The notes below the pieces were generated by a model, which saw nothing but the letters and a program-made list of their open reading frames with translations, was not told the DNA's origin and did not search any database. Shown here piece after piece: positions 24,126 through 33,061 of a stretch of 64,000 nt of DNA (the first letter of the stretch is position 1; every line of letters begins with the position of its first letter). The stretch is taken from positions 186,001 through 250,000 of the forward strand of contig NZ_JAFEVZ010000006.1 of NCBI RefSeq assembly GCF_022802975.1. The letters run 5' to 3'. Both the position numbers and the translations under genes were made by a program. This stretch comes from Flavobacterium pectinovorum. GTDB lineage: Bacteria > Bacteroidota > Bacteroidia > Flavobacteriales > Flavobacteriaceae.

Positions 24126-25649
24126 ATGAAAAAAACGCTACTCAGTTTACTTTTTTTATTTACAAATTTCTTTTATGCTCAGGTTAGCGATATTGAGCAA
24201 TGTTCAGGGAATACTTTTGACCTGACTTCAAAAAAAACACTTTTGATTGGCAATTTAAATCCTGCTGAAACAATTGTCACTTATCATTTAAGTCTTGAGG
24301 ACGCAACAAATAATACGAATGCTATCTCAAACCCAACTAACTATTCAAGCAATTCAGATTCTAAAACTATCTATGCCCGAATTGATAATAAGGGAGCAAT
24401 TACTACAAATTATTTTAATTTGATTTTAAAAAAAAGTTCACCTTTCATTTTAGTAGCTGATATCACACCTACGTCTTGTATGAATAATAAAGGTACTATT
24501 ACTGTTCAAGGTAATGGCGGTAAAGCACCTTATATTTATTCAATTAATGGTGGAACATTTTCTACTAATAATGTCTTTAAAGATTTAGTTCCTGGAATTC
24601 ACACAATATACGCCAAAGATGCTTCAGGATGTAGTATAAGTACAGTTTCTGTGAGTATAACAGCATATACTCCTATAAAAATTATTCCATTAACCGTATC
24701 TCCTAATTGTAATGGCGATTCTACTGGTCAAATACATCTACCAAACACAACTGGCGGAAATGCTCCTTACACTTACACCCTTAGAAATTATACTACCGGA
24801 GAACTTACCAAAAATCCATTTTATGGAAATATTTTTTATAACGTAGCTGCGGGTCGTTACATTGTAGAAGCTACTGATGCAACCGGATGTAAAGAAATTA
24901 CCTTTGTAGAAATGACACAACCAGCTCCTTTATTTGCTGCTGTAGCTATAGAAAATACAAATTCAGTAAAAATAACAGCTACAGGTGGTAGTGGTTCTTA
25001 CACTTATGCTATTTCTCCCAAATTGAATCAATTCTTTTCGTATGGCACATTTACAAATTTAGAACCAGGATATTACACATCCATTATTCAAGACCTTACC
25101 GGCTGTTTTTTATATTATGCATTTGTAATAAACCCACCATCACCACTAATAAACGGTAAAAACGCAATAAACTTTGATTTCACTCCAGGACAAACCTTAG
25201 AAGATATTGTTGTTGATGGTCAAAATATAAAATGGTACAGTTCTCAAAATTCAACAAGAAAAACAAGTAAAGCTGCTGAGACAACTTTGCCTTTAATAAC
25301 AGTTTTGGTTGATGGTGTTACTTATTATGCCTCTCAAACCATTAACAATGTTGAAAGTACCCAGCGCCTTGCAGTTACTGCAAAATCAAACGGAGCACTT
25401 TCAAATGAGGATTTTGTTTTACCAAATTTTAAATTTTACCCAAATCCTGTAAAAAACAAATTAGCACTAAGCAACACTGCTAATATTGATGAAGTCGAAC
25501 TATTAGCCGTTTCAGGAAAGTCTGTTTTAGTTAAAAAAATAAACGACATTCATTCTGAAATTGATTTATCAAATATCTCAACAGGTATATATTTCCTAAA
25601 AGTAAAATCTGAAGAAAAAACCAAAACCATCAAAATTGTAAAAGAATAA
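24126..25649 (+). CDS. SprB-repeat protein exported by the type IX secretion system
   Basis: The start at ATG 24126 (MKKTLLSLLFLFTNFFYAQ) gives a signal peptide and 507 residues; an earlier ATG at 24099 adds a poor leader. At least two SprB-like repeats follow, each with a Cys near the start, GG.APY.Y and AGxYxVxATDATGC features (for example GGNAPYTYTLRNYTTGEL and RYIVEATDATGCKE). The last 76 residues are a type A T9SS sorting domain (FKFYPNPVKNKL, STGIYFLKV, KTIKIVKE). The protein should cross the outer membrane and be secreted or surface-anchored. It follows the retropepsin gene by 54 bp, so all three genes may be one operon. Confidence 0.9.
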   Translation: MKKTLLSLLFLFTNFFYAQVSDIEQCSGNTFDLTSKKTLLIGNLNPAETIVTYHLSLEDATNNTNAISNPTNYSSNSDSKTIYARIDNKGAITTNYFNLILKKSSPFILVADITPTSCMNNKGTITVQGNGGKAPYIYSINGGTFSTNNVFKDLVPGIHTIYAKDASGCSISTVSVSITAYTPIKIIPLTVSPNCNGDSTGQIHLPNTTGGNAPYTYTLRNYTTGELTKNPFYGNIFYNVAAGRYIVEATDATGCKEITFVEMTQPAPLFAAVAIENTNSVKITATGGSGSYTYAISPKLNQFFSYGTFTNLEPGYYTSIIQDLTGCFLYYAFVINPPSPLINGKNAINFDFTPGQTLEDIVVDGQNIKWYSSQNSTRKTSKAAETTLPLITVLVDGVTYYASQTINNVESTQRLAVTAKSNGALSNEDFVLPNFKFYPNPVKNKLALSNTANIDEVELLAVSGKSVLVKKINDIHSEIDLSNISTGIYFLKVKSEEKTKTIKIVKE

Positions 25650-25706
25650 AGGGTTGAAATTCCAAATCTGAAATTCCAAATTCCAAAATTTAATTTTGGT
25701 AAAAAT

Positions 25707-25743
25707 AAAAATCCCAAACTCCTTAACTGGAATTTGGGATTTT
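25707..25743. terminator. Bidirectional terminator between T9SS protein and MFS transporter
   Basis: The hairpin has an outer stem AAAATCCCA/TGGGATTTT and an inner TCC/GGA pair. It sits between two convergent genes. It is preceded by a short array of AAATTCCAAA words (25655-25690). Confidence 0.8.
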
Positions 25744-25749
25744 CAACAT

Positions 25750-26976
25750 TTATAGATTATTATTCGAATGTTTTTTCAATGAAAGGTAAGAAACAATACC
25801 ACTACTCATCATCAATATTCCTCCAAGTATAAAAGGCATTCCCGGAAACTCAAATGGTGCGTCCTGATGTGTGAAATAATAAAAAAGACCCGACATTACC
25901 GGCGGACCGATAATCGTTGCTGCACTCATTAAACTCGCAATGGTTCCCTGAATTTCTCCTTGTTCTGTTGGTAAAACACGCCCGGCAATTATAGCGCGCA
26001 ATGAAGGCCCTGCTATTCCCGCAAGACAATACGGAATCAAAAAGAGAAACATCATCCAGCTTTCTGAAACAAAGGCAAACAAAAACATCGCAAGGGTATA
26101 TAAAGACATTCCAATATAGATACTTTTTTTGTTTCCTAATTTTTTACTTGTCCATCGTATCAAACCACCCTGAACGAGACTTACTAAAACTCCGACAACG
26201 CCAAGCGAAATTCCGACCATCTTTTCGTTCCAGTTAAATTTATACATCGTAAAATAACTCCAGTTACTTTCCACGGCATGTGCCGCTATGTAAATCAAAA
26301 ATAAGGCAATCAGCAATCCATAAAGCGAAGGATATTTCCTTAAGTTCAAAAAGGCACCAATTGGATTGGCTCTTTTTAAATTAACCTGTCTTCTGTTTTC
26401 TTTTGATAAGGATTCCGGCAGAATAAAATAACCGTACAGAAAATTCAGCATGCACAAAACTGCTGCTGCATAAAACGGAATTCTCGATCCGTAATGTCCT
26501 AAAATACCACCGAGCACAGGTCCAATTATAAATCCGAGTCCAAAAGCGACTCCGATCATTCCGAAATTTTTGGCTCTGTTTTCAGGTGTACTCACATCGG
26601 CAATATAAGCAGAAGCGGTTGAAATACTGGCCCCTGTTAATCCGGCAATTATTCTCCCAATAAAAAGCCATGTAATCGTTGGTGCAAATGCCAGTAAAAT
26701 ATAATCCAGCGCAAAAGCAAAAAGGGAAATTAAAATTATAGGTCTTCTCCCAAATTTATCACTCAGATTACCAATCAAAGGAGCAAACAAAAATTGCGTC
26801 ATCGCATAAGCAAATGTCAGCCAGCCGCCATATTTAGCTGCTTCACTCACATCACCGTGTATTAATTCTTTAATCAGCTTTGGAATAACCGGAATAATGA
26901 TTCCCCATCCGGTAATATCGATTAACATGGTGATGAAAATAAAACCTATTGCAGCTTGTTTTTTGTTGGAAGACAT
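25750..26976 (-). CDS. MFS transporter, TCR/Tet (TetA-like) family
   Basis: The start at ATG 26976 (MSSNKKQAAIGFIFITML) gives 408 residues. The upstream ATG at 27006 would place the start in the adjacent terminator. About 12 membrane helices are visible. The loop 2-3 motif is GNLSDKFGRRPIIL, and motif C lies in helix 5 (GLGFIIGPVLGGILG), typical of drug/H+ antiporters of the TetA type. It is a single gene convergent with the T9SS protein. It would pump an unknown small molecule or drug out of the cytoplasm. Sequence alone does not indicate tetracycline resistance. Confidence 0.88.
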   Translation of the reverse strand: MSSNKKQAAIGFIFITMLIDITGWGIIIPVIPKLIKELIHGDVSEAAKYGGWLTFAYAMTQFLFAPLIGNLSDKFGRRPIILISLFAFALDYILLAFAPTITWLFIGRIIAGLTGASISTASAYIADVSTPENRAKNFGMIGVAFGLGFIIGPVLGGILGHYGSRIPFYAAAVLCMLNFLYGYFILPESLSKENRRQVNLKRANPIGAFLNLRKYPSLYGLLIALFLIYIAAHAVESNWSYFTMYKFNWNEKMVGISLGVVGVLVSLVQGGLIRWTSKKLGNKKSIYIGMSLYTLAMFLFAFVSESWMMFLFLIPYCLAGIAGPSLRAIIAGRVLPTEQGEIQGTIASLMSAATIIGPPVMSGLFYYFTHQDAPFEFPGMPFILGGILMMSSGIVSYLSLKKHSNNNL

Positions 26977-27004
26977 AAATAAGTGATTAGTTAGACAAAT
27001 AAAC

Positions 27005-27039
27005 AAAAAATCCGTTTAGAGCTTCTAAACGGATTTTTT
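27005..27039 (-). terminator. Terminator of odhB
   Basis: A perfect 16-bp stem (27005-27020 with 27024-27039; core TCCGTTTAGA/TCTAAACGGA) and a 3-nt loop with A/T ends, 22 bp after the odhB stop. Confidence 0.9.
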
Positions 27040-27060
27040 TATTTCTCAGAATTTATTTGA

Positions 27061-28302
27061 TTACAACTCCAATGCTCTTTTAGCATCTCCGTTCATCAAT
27101 AATTCTAACGGGTTTTCCAAAGCTTCTTTAACGGCAACCAAGAAACCAACAGATTCACGTCCGTCGATGATTCTGTGATCGTAAGAAAGTGCTACGTACA
27201 TCATTGGGTGAATTTCAACTTTACCGTTTACAGCGATTGGACGCTCGATAATGTTGTGCATTCCTAAGATTCCTGACTGAGGAGGGTTGATGATTGGCGT
27301 AGATAACATACTTCCGAAAACACCACCGTTAGTGATTGTGAAAGTTCCTCCAGTCATATCATCAACTGTAATTTGCCCGTCACGTGCTCTTAAAGCTAAT
27401 CTTTTGATTTCAGCTTCGATTCCACGGAAAGTTAAAAGTTCAGCGTTACGAACTACAGGAACCATTAATCCTTTTGGTCCTGAAACTGCGATAGAGATAT
27501 CAGCAAAATCATAAGCTATTTTATAATCACCATCCATCATTGAGTTCACATCCGGATATAATTGCAAAGCTCTTGTAACTGCTTTTGTAAAGAATGACAT
27601 GAATCCTAAACCAAGACCACCATGTTTTGCTTTGAAAGCATCTTTGTATTCGTTACGAATTTGATTGATTGGCGTCATGTTTACTTCGTTAAAAGTAGTA
27701 AGCATAGCTGTTTCGTTCTTAGCCGAAACTAATCTTTCTGCTACTTTACGACGTAACATTGATAATTTTGTGCGCTCAGTTCCACGGCTTCCACCAGTTG
27801 GAGTTCCCATAGAAGGCACTGCATTTACAGCATCATCTTTAGTGATTCTTCCACCTTTACCAGTTCCTGAAACTGTTGCCGGAGCGATATTTTTCTCATC
27901 TAATATTTTTCTTGCTGCAGGAGATGGAGTTCCGGCTGCATAACTTGTTGCTGCAGGAGCCTGAACCGGAGCTGCTTTTGGAGCCTCAGCTTTTACTTCT
28001 GCTTTTGGAGCTTCAGCCTTAGGAGCCTCTGCCGCTGGTGCAGCTGCTGAACCTGCTGGTTTTGCTGCATCAGTATCAATTAAACAAACTACAGCACCTA
28101 CTGCTACTGTATCACCTTCTTCAGCTTTTAGTGTAATTACACCGCTCATTTCAGCAGGCAATTCAAGAGTAGCTTTGTCTGAATCAACTTCAGCAATTGC
28201 CTGATCTTTTTCTACATAATCTCCGTCTTTTACTAACCAAGTTGCAATTTCAACTTCTTTTATTGATTCCCCTGGTGATGGGACTTTCATTTCTAAAATC
28301 AT
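27061..28302 (-). CDS. odhB: Dihydrolipoyllysine-residue succinyltransferase (E2 of 2-oxoglutarate dehydrogenase)
   Basis: A 413-residue enzyme that transfers the succinyl group from lipoamide to CoA in the TCA cycle. Residues 1-77 are one lipoyl domain with the lipoylated Lys43 in [10 protein letters not shown]. An Ala/Pro/Lys-rich linker covers about 78-120, and the E1/E3-binding domain lies at about 122-160 ([13 protein letters not shown]). The catalytic domain ends with [10 protein letters not shown] carrying His376 and Asp380. It belongs with odhA (28961-31738) but is separated from it by a DUF2846-like gene and a hairpin. Confidence 0.96.
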   Translation of the reverse strand: MILEMKVPSPGESIKEVEIATWLVKDGDYVEKDQAIAEVDSDKATLELPAEMSGVITLKAEEGDTVAVGAVVCLIDTDAAKPAGSAAAPAAEAPKAEAPKAEVKAEAPKAAPVQAPAATSYAAGTPSPAARKILDEKNIAPATVSGTGKGGRITKDDAVNAVPSMGTPTGGSRGTERTKLSMLRRKVAERLVSAKNETAMLTTFNEVNMTPINQIRNEYKDAFKAKHGGLGLGFMSFFTKAVTRALQLYPDVNSMMDGDYKIAYDFADISIAVSGPKGLMVPVVRNAELLTFRGIEAEIKRLALRARDGQITVDDMTGGTFTITNGGVFGSMLSTPIINPPQSGILGMHNIIERPIAVNGKVEIHPMMYVALSYDHRIIDGRESVGFLVAVKEALENPLELLMNGDAKRALEL

Positions 28303-28328
28303 CTTTGTTTTTGTTTAAGGTTTTTATG

Positions 28329-28373
28329 GTTTCAAGTTTCAAGTTGTTAAACCTGAAACTTGAAACTTGAAAC
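28329..28373. repeat. Iterated-word hairpin between DUF2846-like gene and odhB
   Basis: Two GTTTCAAG-type words (28329-28343) and their exact complement (28359-28373) give a 15-bp stem and a 15-nt loop. There is no T-run on the minus strand, so it is not a standard terminator for the leftward genes. Confidence 0.8.
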
Positions 28374-28382
28374 ATTTTTTAT

Positions 28383-28955
28383 CTAATTGTTGTATGACAT
28401 TTCAGGAAGTACTTTTGCAAATTCTTCACTTTTTTCTTTTAATTTATTATATTTTTCTGTAGATTTTTTAATGATACTTGCATATTCTTCAGCACCTTCT
28501 TTTAAATCTGAATCAGTTGCAACATATTCTTTATTTTCTGAAATCGATTTCAAAATAGCTGCTTTCTTTTTTTCAAATTTCTTAGGCGTTTTATAGCTTT
28601 CCGGATTAGGATTAAAAGGAACTAATTCTACACCAGCTTTTATAGCACCCATTTGCGCTTCAGAATCAACTATATAAATTTTTCCAGCTTCAAGATCCGC
28701 CTCAATAAAATCGGTATTTTCTGATCGGGACCAAAAAACATGTTTACCTGGCTCACATTCATAAACTAAATATTTACCATAATTGAATTTACCTAAATAC
28801 TTTTCTCCATCAAAATATTTAAAATTTATTAAAGCGCCCATTCCTGAAGATCTCACAAAATAAACTATAGCTTTTCCTTCACTTGGTTTTCTTAATTCCT
28901 GAGAATAACCTACAATTGATAATATTGCAAAAGCAAGAATAAGTATCTTTTTCAT
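28383..28955 (-). CDS. DUF2846-like exported protein
   Basis: A 190-residue protein with a signal peptide (KKILILAFAILSIVGYSQ). The segment GKAIVYFVRSSGMGALINFK with EKYLGKFNYGKYLVYECEPG resembles DUF2846, a beta-sandwich family of envelope proteins with no known activity. The C-terminal about 60 residues are Lys/Glu-rich and helical. It starts 5 bp after the odhA stop, so it is co-transcribed with odhA and probably odhB, although nothing in it suggests a TCA-cycle role. Confidence 0.78.
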   Translation of the reverse strand: MKKILILAFAILSIVGYSQELRKPSEGKAIVYFVRSSGMGALINFKYFDGEKYLGKFNYGKYLVYECEPGKHVFWSRSENTDFIEADLEAGKIYIVDSEAQMGAIKAGVELVPFNPNPESYKTPKKFEKKKAAILKSISENKEYVATDSDLKEGAEEYASIIKKSTEKYNKLKEKSEEFAKVLPEMSYNN

Positions 28956-28960
28956 AAATT

Positions 28961-31738
28961 TTATCTGAATAAATTTTTATCAAATACCATTCTGATTGCA
29001 TCGGCGTGACGACGTTTTGCACGTGTGTAGCTTCCTGCAGCCGGAGCAGAATATGCTTTTAATGAAGCCAGTCTCCATTTTACAAGATCAAAGTTCATTA
29101 ACATAAAACTGTAAGCTCCCATGTTTTTAGGCTCTTCCTGTGCCCAAACATAATCATCAGCATTTGGATATTGTGCGATGATTTCTTTGATTTGCTCAAC
29201 CGGCAAAGGGAATAATTGCTCAATACGAACAACTGCAACATCATTTCTTCCGTTGTTTTCTCTTTCCGCAACAATATCATAATAGAATTTACCAGTTACA
29301 AAGACCAAAGTTTTTACACCTTTTTTATCTACTGTAGTATCGTCGATAGTTTCCTGGAAAGTTCCTGTTGCTAATTCTTCAACTGAAGACACACATCTTG
29401 GATCACGCAATAAACTTTTTGGAGAGAAAACTACTAAAGGTTTACGGAAATCCGTTTTCATTTGTCTTCTTAACAAGTGAAAGAAGTTCGCCGGCGTTGT
29501 ACAATCAGCTACATACATATTGTGTCTTGCGCAAAGCTGTAAGTAACGCTCCATTCTTGCTGAAGAGTGCTCAGCTCCCTGACCTTCATATCCGTGTGGC
29601 AATAATAAAACAATACCGTTTTGGTTGTTCCATTTATCTTCACCACAAGAAATATACTGGTCAATCATAATTTGTGCACCATTAGAGAAATCTCCAAATT
29701 GTGCTTCCCAGATCGTTAAAGCATTTGGATTTGCCAATGCATAACCATAATCAAATCCTAAAACTCCGTACTCTGATAAAAGCGAATTGAATACGCCAAA
29801 GTTTCCTTTTTTGTTTTCGATGTTGTTCAGTAAGATTACTTCCTCTTCAGAATCTTCCACTTTAACTACCGCATGACGGTGAGAGAAAGTTCCGCGCTCT
29901 ACATCCTGACCAGAAATTCTAATATCAAATCCTTCTGTTAAAAGCGAACCGTAAGCTAAAGCCTCAGCAGTTCCCCAATCTAACGTATTATTGTTGTATC
30001 CGGTTTTTCTGTCTGATACAATTTTGGTGATTTTATTGATGAATTTCTTATCTGATGGTAAAGTTGAAATTGTATTGATAATAGAATCCAATCCTTCTTT
30101 TGAAAAAGTTGTATCTACTTTTTTCAGCATCACATCATCAGAAACCTGCTGGAATCCTTTCCACTCATTTTGCATGAATGGGGTGATGATTGTCAACGCT
30201 TTTTTACGGGATGCTTCTAAGTTTTCTTCTAAACCTGTTTTGTATTCCTTTTCAAGACCATTTACATAAGAGGCATCAATTACGCCTTCAGATAATAATT
30301 TCTCTGCATAAATATCTCTTGGATTTTTATGTTTTGCAATGATTTTATATAAAACCGGCTGTGTAAAACGAGGCTCATCACCTTCGTTGTGACCGTATTT
30401 TCTGTACCCTAATAAATCTATAAATACGTCACGTCCAAACTGCATTCTGTAGTCTAATGCAAAAGATACTGCGTGTACAACAGCTTCAGCATCATCAGCA
30501 TTTACGTGTAATACCGGTGAAAGTGTCACCTTTGCAACGTCTGTACAATAAGTTGATGAACGGGCGTCTAAATAGTTTGTTGTAAATCCAACCTGGTTGT
30601 TGATTACGATATGAATGGTACCTCCGGTTTTGTAACCATCTAATTGTGCCATTTGAATGATTTCATAAAGCAACCCCTGCCCTGCAATTGCAGCATCTCC
30701 GTGAACGGCGATTGGTAATACTTTTGAGAAATCGTTAGGGAAATATTTATCTTGTTTTGCTCTTGTAATTCCTTCAATTACTGCTCCAACCGTTTCTAAG
30801 TGTGAAGGGTTTGGTGCCAAATTGATATTGATGCTTTTTCCTGATCTTGTTTTTTTATCGGCAGTAAGACCTAAGTGGTATTTTACGTCACCGTCAAAAT
30901 ATTCCTGATCGTAATCTTTACCGTCAAATTCGCTAAAGATATCCTGAGTTGATTTTCCGAAGATGTTTGCCAAAACGTTCAAACGGCCACGGTGTGCCAT
31001 TCCCATTACGAATTGCTCAACACCTTTTTCTGCAGCCTGCTCGATCAAAGCATCAAGAGCCGGGATGATCGATTCTCCACCTTCTAATGAAAATCGTTTT
31101 TGACCTACATATTTAGTATGCAAAAAGTTTTCGAAAGAAACAGCTTCATTTAATTTAGTAAGGATCGTTTGTTTTTCTTCTTTAGAAAAATCAGGCTGAT
31201 TGTTATTTACACCTAATTTGTCCTGAATCCATTTTACAACACCAGGGTTTCTGATGTACATATATTCAACCCCAATATGCTGACAGTAAATTGCTTTAAG
31301 ACGGGTGATAATATCCTGCAAAGTAGAAGGAGGAACACCGATAACCTGAGCAGCATCAAAAACTGTAGAAAGATCTGCAGTTGTTAATCCGAAGTTTTCA
31401 ATATCCAAAGTTGGCGATGACGTTCTGCGATCACGAACCGGATTTGTTTTAGTGAATAAATGACCACGTGTACGGTAGCCATCAATTAATTTTAAAACGT
31501 TAAATTCTTTTTGTAATTTTTCAGAAACTTTACTGTAATCTGTGTTGTCGCCAGTCGTTACATACTCAACGATAGTTTGCACAGGATTTTCATCATTATA
31601 AGTTGTTTGTCCAAAGTCAAAGCCCTGAAAAAAACTTCTCCAGCTTGGCTCAACGCTGTCTGGATTTACTAAATATTGATCGTATAATTGTGCAAAAAAC
31701 TCGGTATGCGCTGCATTTAAAAATGAAAACCTATCCAT
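28961..31738 (-). CDS. odhA: 2-oxoglutarate dehydrogenase E1 component
   Basis: A 925-residue thiamine-diphosphate enzyme that decarboxylates 2-oxoglutarate and passes the succinyl group to E2 lipoamide. The N-terminus has the E2-binding type segment (FLNAAHTEFFAQLYDQYLVN, then DPDSVEPSW-like VNPDSVEPSWRSFF). The core has MAHRGRLNVLAN and the diphosphate-binding segment beginning GDAAIAGQG and ending in INNQVGF, and the C-terminal half has GYALANPNAL and QEEPKNMGAY. The length is normal. It heads the unit odhA - DUF2846-like - odhB. The CTTTTG -7 box upstream suggests a constitutive promoter. Confidence 0.96.
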   Translation of the reverse strand: MDRFSFLNAAHTEFFAQLYDQYLVNPDSVEPSWRSFFQGFDFGQTTYNDENPVQTIVEYVTTGDNTDYSKVSEKLQKEFNVLKLIDGYRTRGHLFTKTNPVRDRRTSSPTLDIENFGLTTADLSTVFDAAQVIGVPPSTLQDIITRLKAIYCQHIGVEYMYIRNPGVVKWIQDKLGVNNNQPDFSKEEKQTILTKLNEAVSFENFLHTKYVGQKRFSLEGGESIIPALDALIEQAAEKGVEQFVMGMAHRGRLNVLANIFGKSTQDIFSEFDGKDYDQEYFDGDVKYHLGLTADKKTRSGKSININLAPNPSHLETVGAVIEGITRAKQDKYFPNDFSKVLPIAVHGDAAIAGQGLLYEIIQMAQLDGYKTGGTIHIVINNQVGFTTNYLDARSSTYCTDVAKVTLSPVLHVNADDAEAVVHAVSFALDYRMQFGRDVFIDLLGYRKYGHNEGDEPRFTQPVLYKIIAKHKNPRDIYAEKLLSEGVIDASYVNGLEKEYKTGLEENLEASRKKALTIITPFMQNEWKGFQQVSDDVMLKKVDTTFSKEGLDSIINTISTLPSDKKFINKITKIVSDRKTGYNNNTLDWGTAEALAYGSLLTEGFDIRISGQDVERGTFSHRHAVVKVEDSEEEVILLNNIENKKGNFGVFNSLLSEYGVLGFDYGYALANPNALTIWEAQFGDFSNGAQIMIDQYISCGEDKWNNQNGIVLLLPHGYEGQGAEHSSARMERYLQLCARHNMYVADCTTPANFFHLLRRQMKTDFRKPLVVFSPKSLLRDPRCVSSVEELATGTFQETIDDTTVDKKGVKTLVFVTGKFYYDIVAERENNGRNDVAVVRIEQLFPLPVEQIKEIIAQYPNADDYVWAQEEPKNMGAYSFMLMNFDLVKWRLASLKAYSAPAAGSYTRAKRRHADAIRMVFDKNLFR

Positions 31739-31776
31739 AATATTTGAGTGAATATACTTTTTGTTATATAGAATGG

Positions 31777-31784
31777 CAAAAGTA
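31777..31784 (-). promoter_or_regulatory. Predicted -7 box of odhA promoter
   Basis: It reads TACTTTTG on the minus strand (TAnnTTTG), 39-46 bp upstream of the odhA start. No clear -33 TTTG is seen at the expected spacing. Confidence 0.5.
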
Positions 31785-31856
31785 CAACAATCGATATTAT
31801 TTAAATGATTTTTTTACGTACTTTTACGTAAAAATTTGTTAAAAATAGCCTAAACT

Positions 31857-32411
31857 ATGAAGAAAATTCATCTTTCAATCGTTTTCAAATCATTTTTTGT
31901 GATTTTGACATGCCTGTTTTCAAATCTTATAATTGCACAGGATCAAAACAATGTAATCGATAACAATTCCCAATTTTGGGAAAAAGTTCAATTTGGAGGC
32001 GGATTAGGTCTCGGAATTGGTTCCGGTTATACTGATATTTCAGTAATGCCAAGTGCTATTTATAATGTAAACGAAATTGTAGCTGTTGGTCTTGGACTGC
32101 AATTTGGTTATTTATCTTCTAAAAACCTTTACCATTCTTACGTATATGGCGGAAGCCTTATTGGATTAGTAAATCCGATTCCGGAAATTCAGCTATCTGC
32201 CGAACTCGAACAGGTTCGTGTAAATACAGAATATGAACGTACAAATAACTTCCCCGGCTATACTGATAATTTCTGGAATACTGCTTTGTACCTTGGTGCC
32301 GGTTACAGAACCGGAAGCGTGACGATTGGTGCCCGCTACGATGTTTTGTTTGATGAGGACAAAAGTCGTTATGGATCTGCATTTATGCCTTTTGTGAGGG
32401 TTTATTTCTAA
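31857..32411 (+). CDS. Small outer-membrane beta-barrel-like protein
   Basis: A 184-residue protein with a signal peptide (about 1-27, ending NLIIAQ). The mature part is a chain of alternating strands (FGGGLGLGIGSGYTDISVMP, EIVAVGLGLQFGYLSS, YLGAGYRTGSVTIGARYDVL) ending in an aromatic residue (FMPFVRVYF), as in 8-stranded outer-membrane proteins. It is divergent from odhA. The ligand and role are unknown; similar proteins are sometimes named after the neighbouring odhA, which the sequence does not support. Confidence 0.75.
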   Translation: MKKIHLSIVFKSFFVILTCLFSNLIIAQDQNNVIDNNSQFWEKVQFGGGLGLGIGSGYTDISVMPSAIYNVNEIVAVGLGLQFGYLSSKNLYHSYVYGGSLIGLVNPIPEIQLSAELEQVRVNTEYERTNNFPGYTDNFWNTALYLGAGYRTGSVTIGARYDVLFDEDKSRYGSAFMPFVRVYF

Positions 32412-32412
32412 A

Positions 32413-32451
32413 AAGTTGCTAAGGTTCTGAGATGCTAAGATTCTAAGTTTA
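32413..32451. repeat. CTAAG-word array, left of the 193-aa lipoprotein gene
   Basis: Words such as TTGCTAAGG, GATGCTAAG and ATTCTAAG are repeated. The complementary words (CTTAGCAG, CTTAGAACC) form an array at 33028-33060, so the pair brackets the gene between them as an inverted repeat. Confidence 0.7.
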
Positions 32452-32466
32452 TTTAAACCTGAAGAT

Positions 32467-33048
32467 TTGAAAAAATATATCTTTATAATTACAGCTATAA
32501 TCATTTCAAGTTGTAATAATTCTAAAAAGGAAAATGCTAATAATGAAAAGGTTGTAAAGAAAGAATTACGACCTTTTTTTGATTCTGATGAAATCAATCA
32601 TTATTTTGGAAATTATACTCTTGAAAGTGTAATTGATTTTACAGGAAAAAGTAAAAGATCAAAAAAACAACAAGAGCTTGAAGGTTTGTTTGTTGGATAT
32701 TTTCCTGATAGTATTCCTAAAAAAGATTTTGAGGAAATTTTGCTAAGTCATAATTATACGAAATCTGATCTTACAATTAAACAGGAAAAGGAAATTGAAA
32801 ATATATTCAGTGAAAAAGACTCTTTACAAACGAGTGCATATGCGTGCGTTCCGGAGTATCGCGATATTTTCATTTTTAAAAAGAAAGAAAAGATTATTGG
32901 AATAGCAAAAATTTGTTTTAAATGTAATCGTTTCCAAATTATTGAAAGTAAAATTGACACACAGTATTTTGGGCTCGGGACTGAATTAGATAAATTGCAC
33001 AATATCGTTCGTCCTAATGAAGAAAAACTTAGCAGCTTAGAACCTTAG
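32467..33048 (+). CDS. Lipoprotein, 193 aa, unknown
   Basis: The start is TTG at 32467, the first codon of a clear lipoprotein signal (KKYIFIITAIIISSC, Cys about 15). The mature part is hydrophilic, rich in Lys/Glu, with two possible Cys pairs (AYACVPEY and ICFKCNRF). No family is recognised. The last codons (KLSSLEP) are written by the CTTAG-word array at 33028-33060, whose complement precedes the gene at 32413-32451. The gene is therefore enclosed by inverted word arrays, which suggests insertion or slippage around it. Confidence 0.7.
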   Translation: MKKYIFIITAIIISSCNNSKKENANNEKVVKKELRPFFDSDEINHYFGNYTLESVIDFTGKSKRSKKQQELEGLFVGYFPDSIPKKDFEEILLSHNYTKSDLTIKQEKEIENIFSEKDSLQTSAYACVPEYRDIFIFKKKEKIIGIAKICFKCNRFQIIESKIDTQYFGLGTELDKLHNIVRPNEEKLSSLEP

Positions 33049-33060
33049 TAACTTAGAACC
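33028..33060. repeat. CTTAG-word array, right of the 193-aa lipoprotein gene
   Basis: The words CTTAGCAG, CTTAGAACC, CTTAGTAA and CTTAGAACC are repeated in tandem. The array overlaps the last seven codons of the lipoprotein gene and is complementary to the array at 32413-32451. Confidence 0.7.
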
Positions 33061-33061
33061 T

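Noticed and set aside
25750..26976. Tetracycline resistance gene
   Set aside because: The TetA-like fold is clear, but this MFS branch includes many chromosomal transporters and there is no adjacent tetR; resistance cannot be claimed.
28329..28373. Terminator after the DUF2846-like gene
   Set aside because: No T-run follows on the minus strand, so I list it as a word hairpin.
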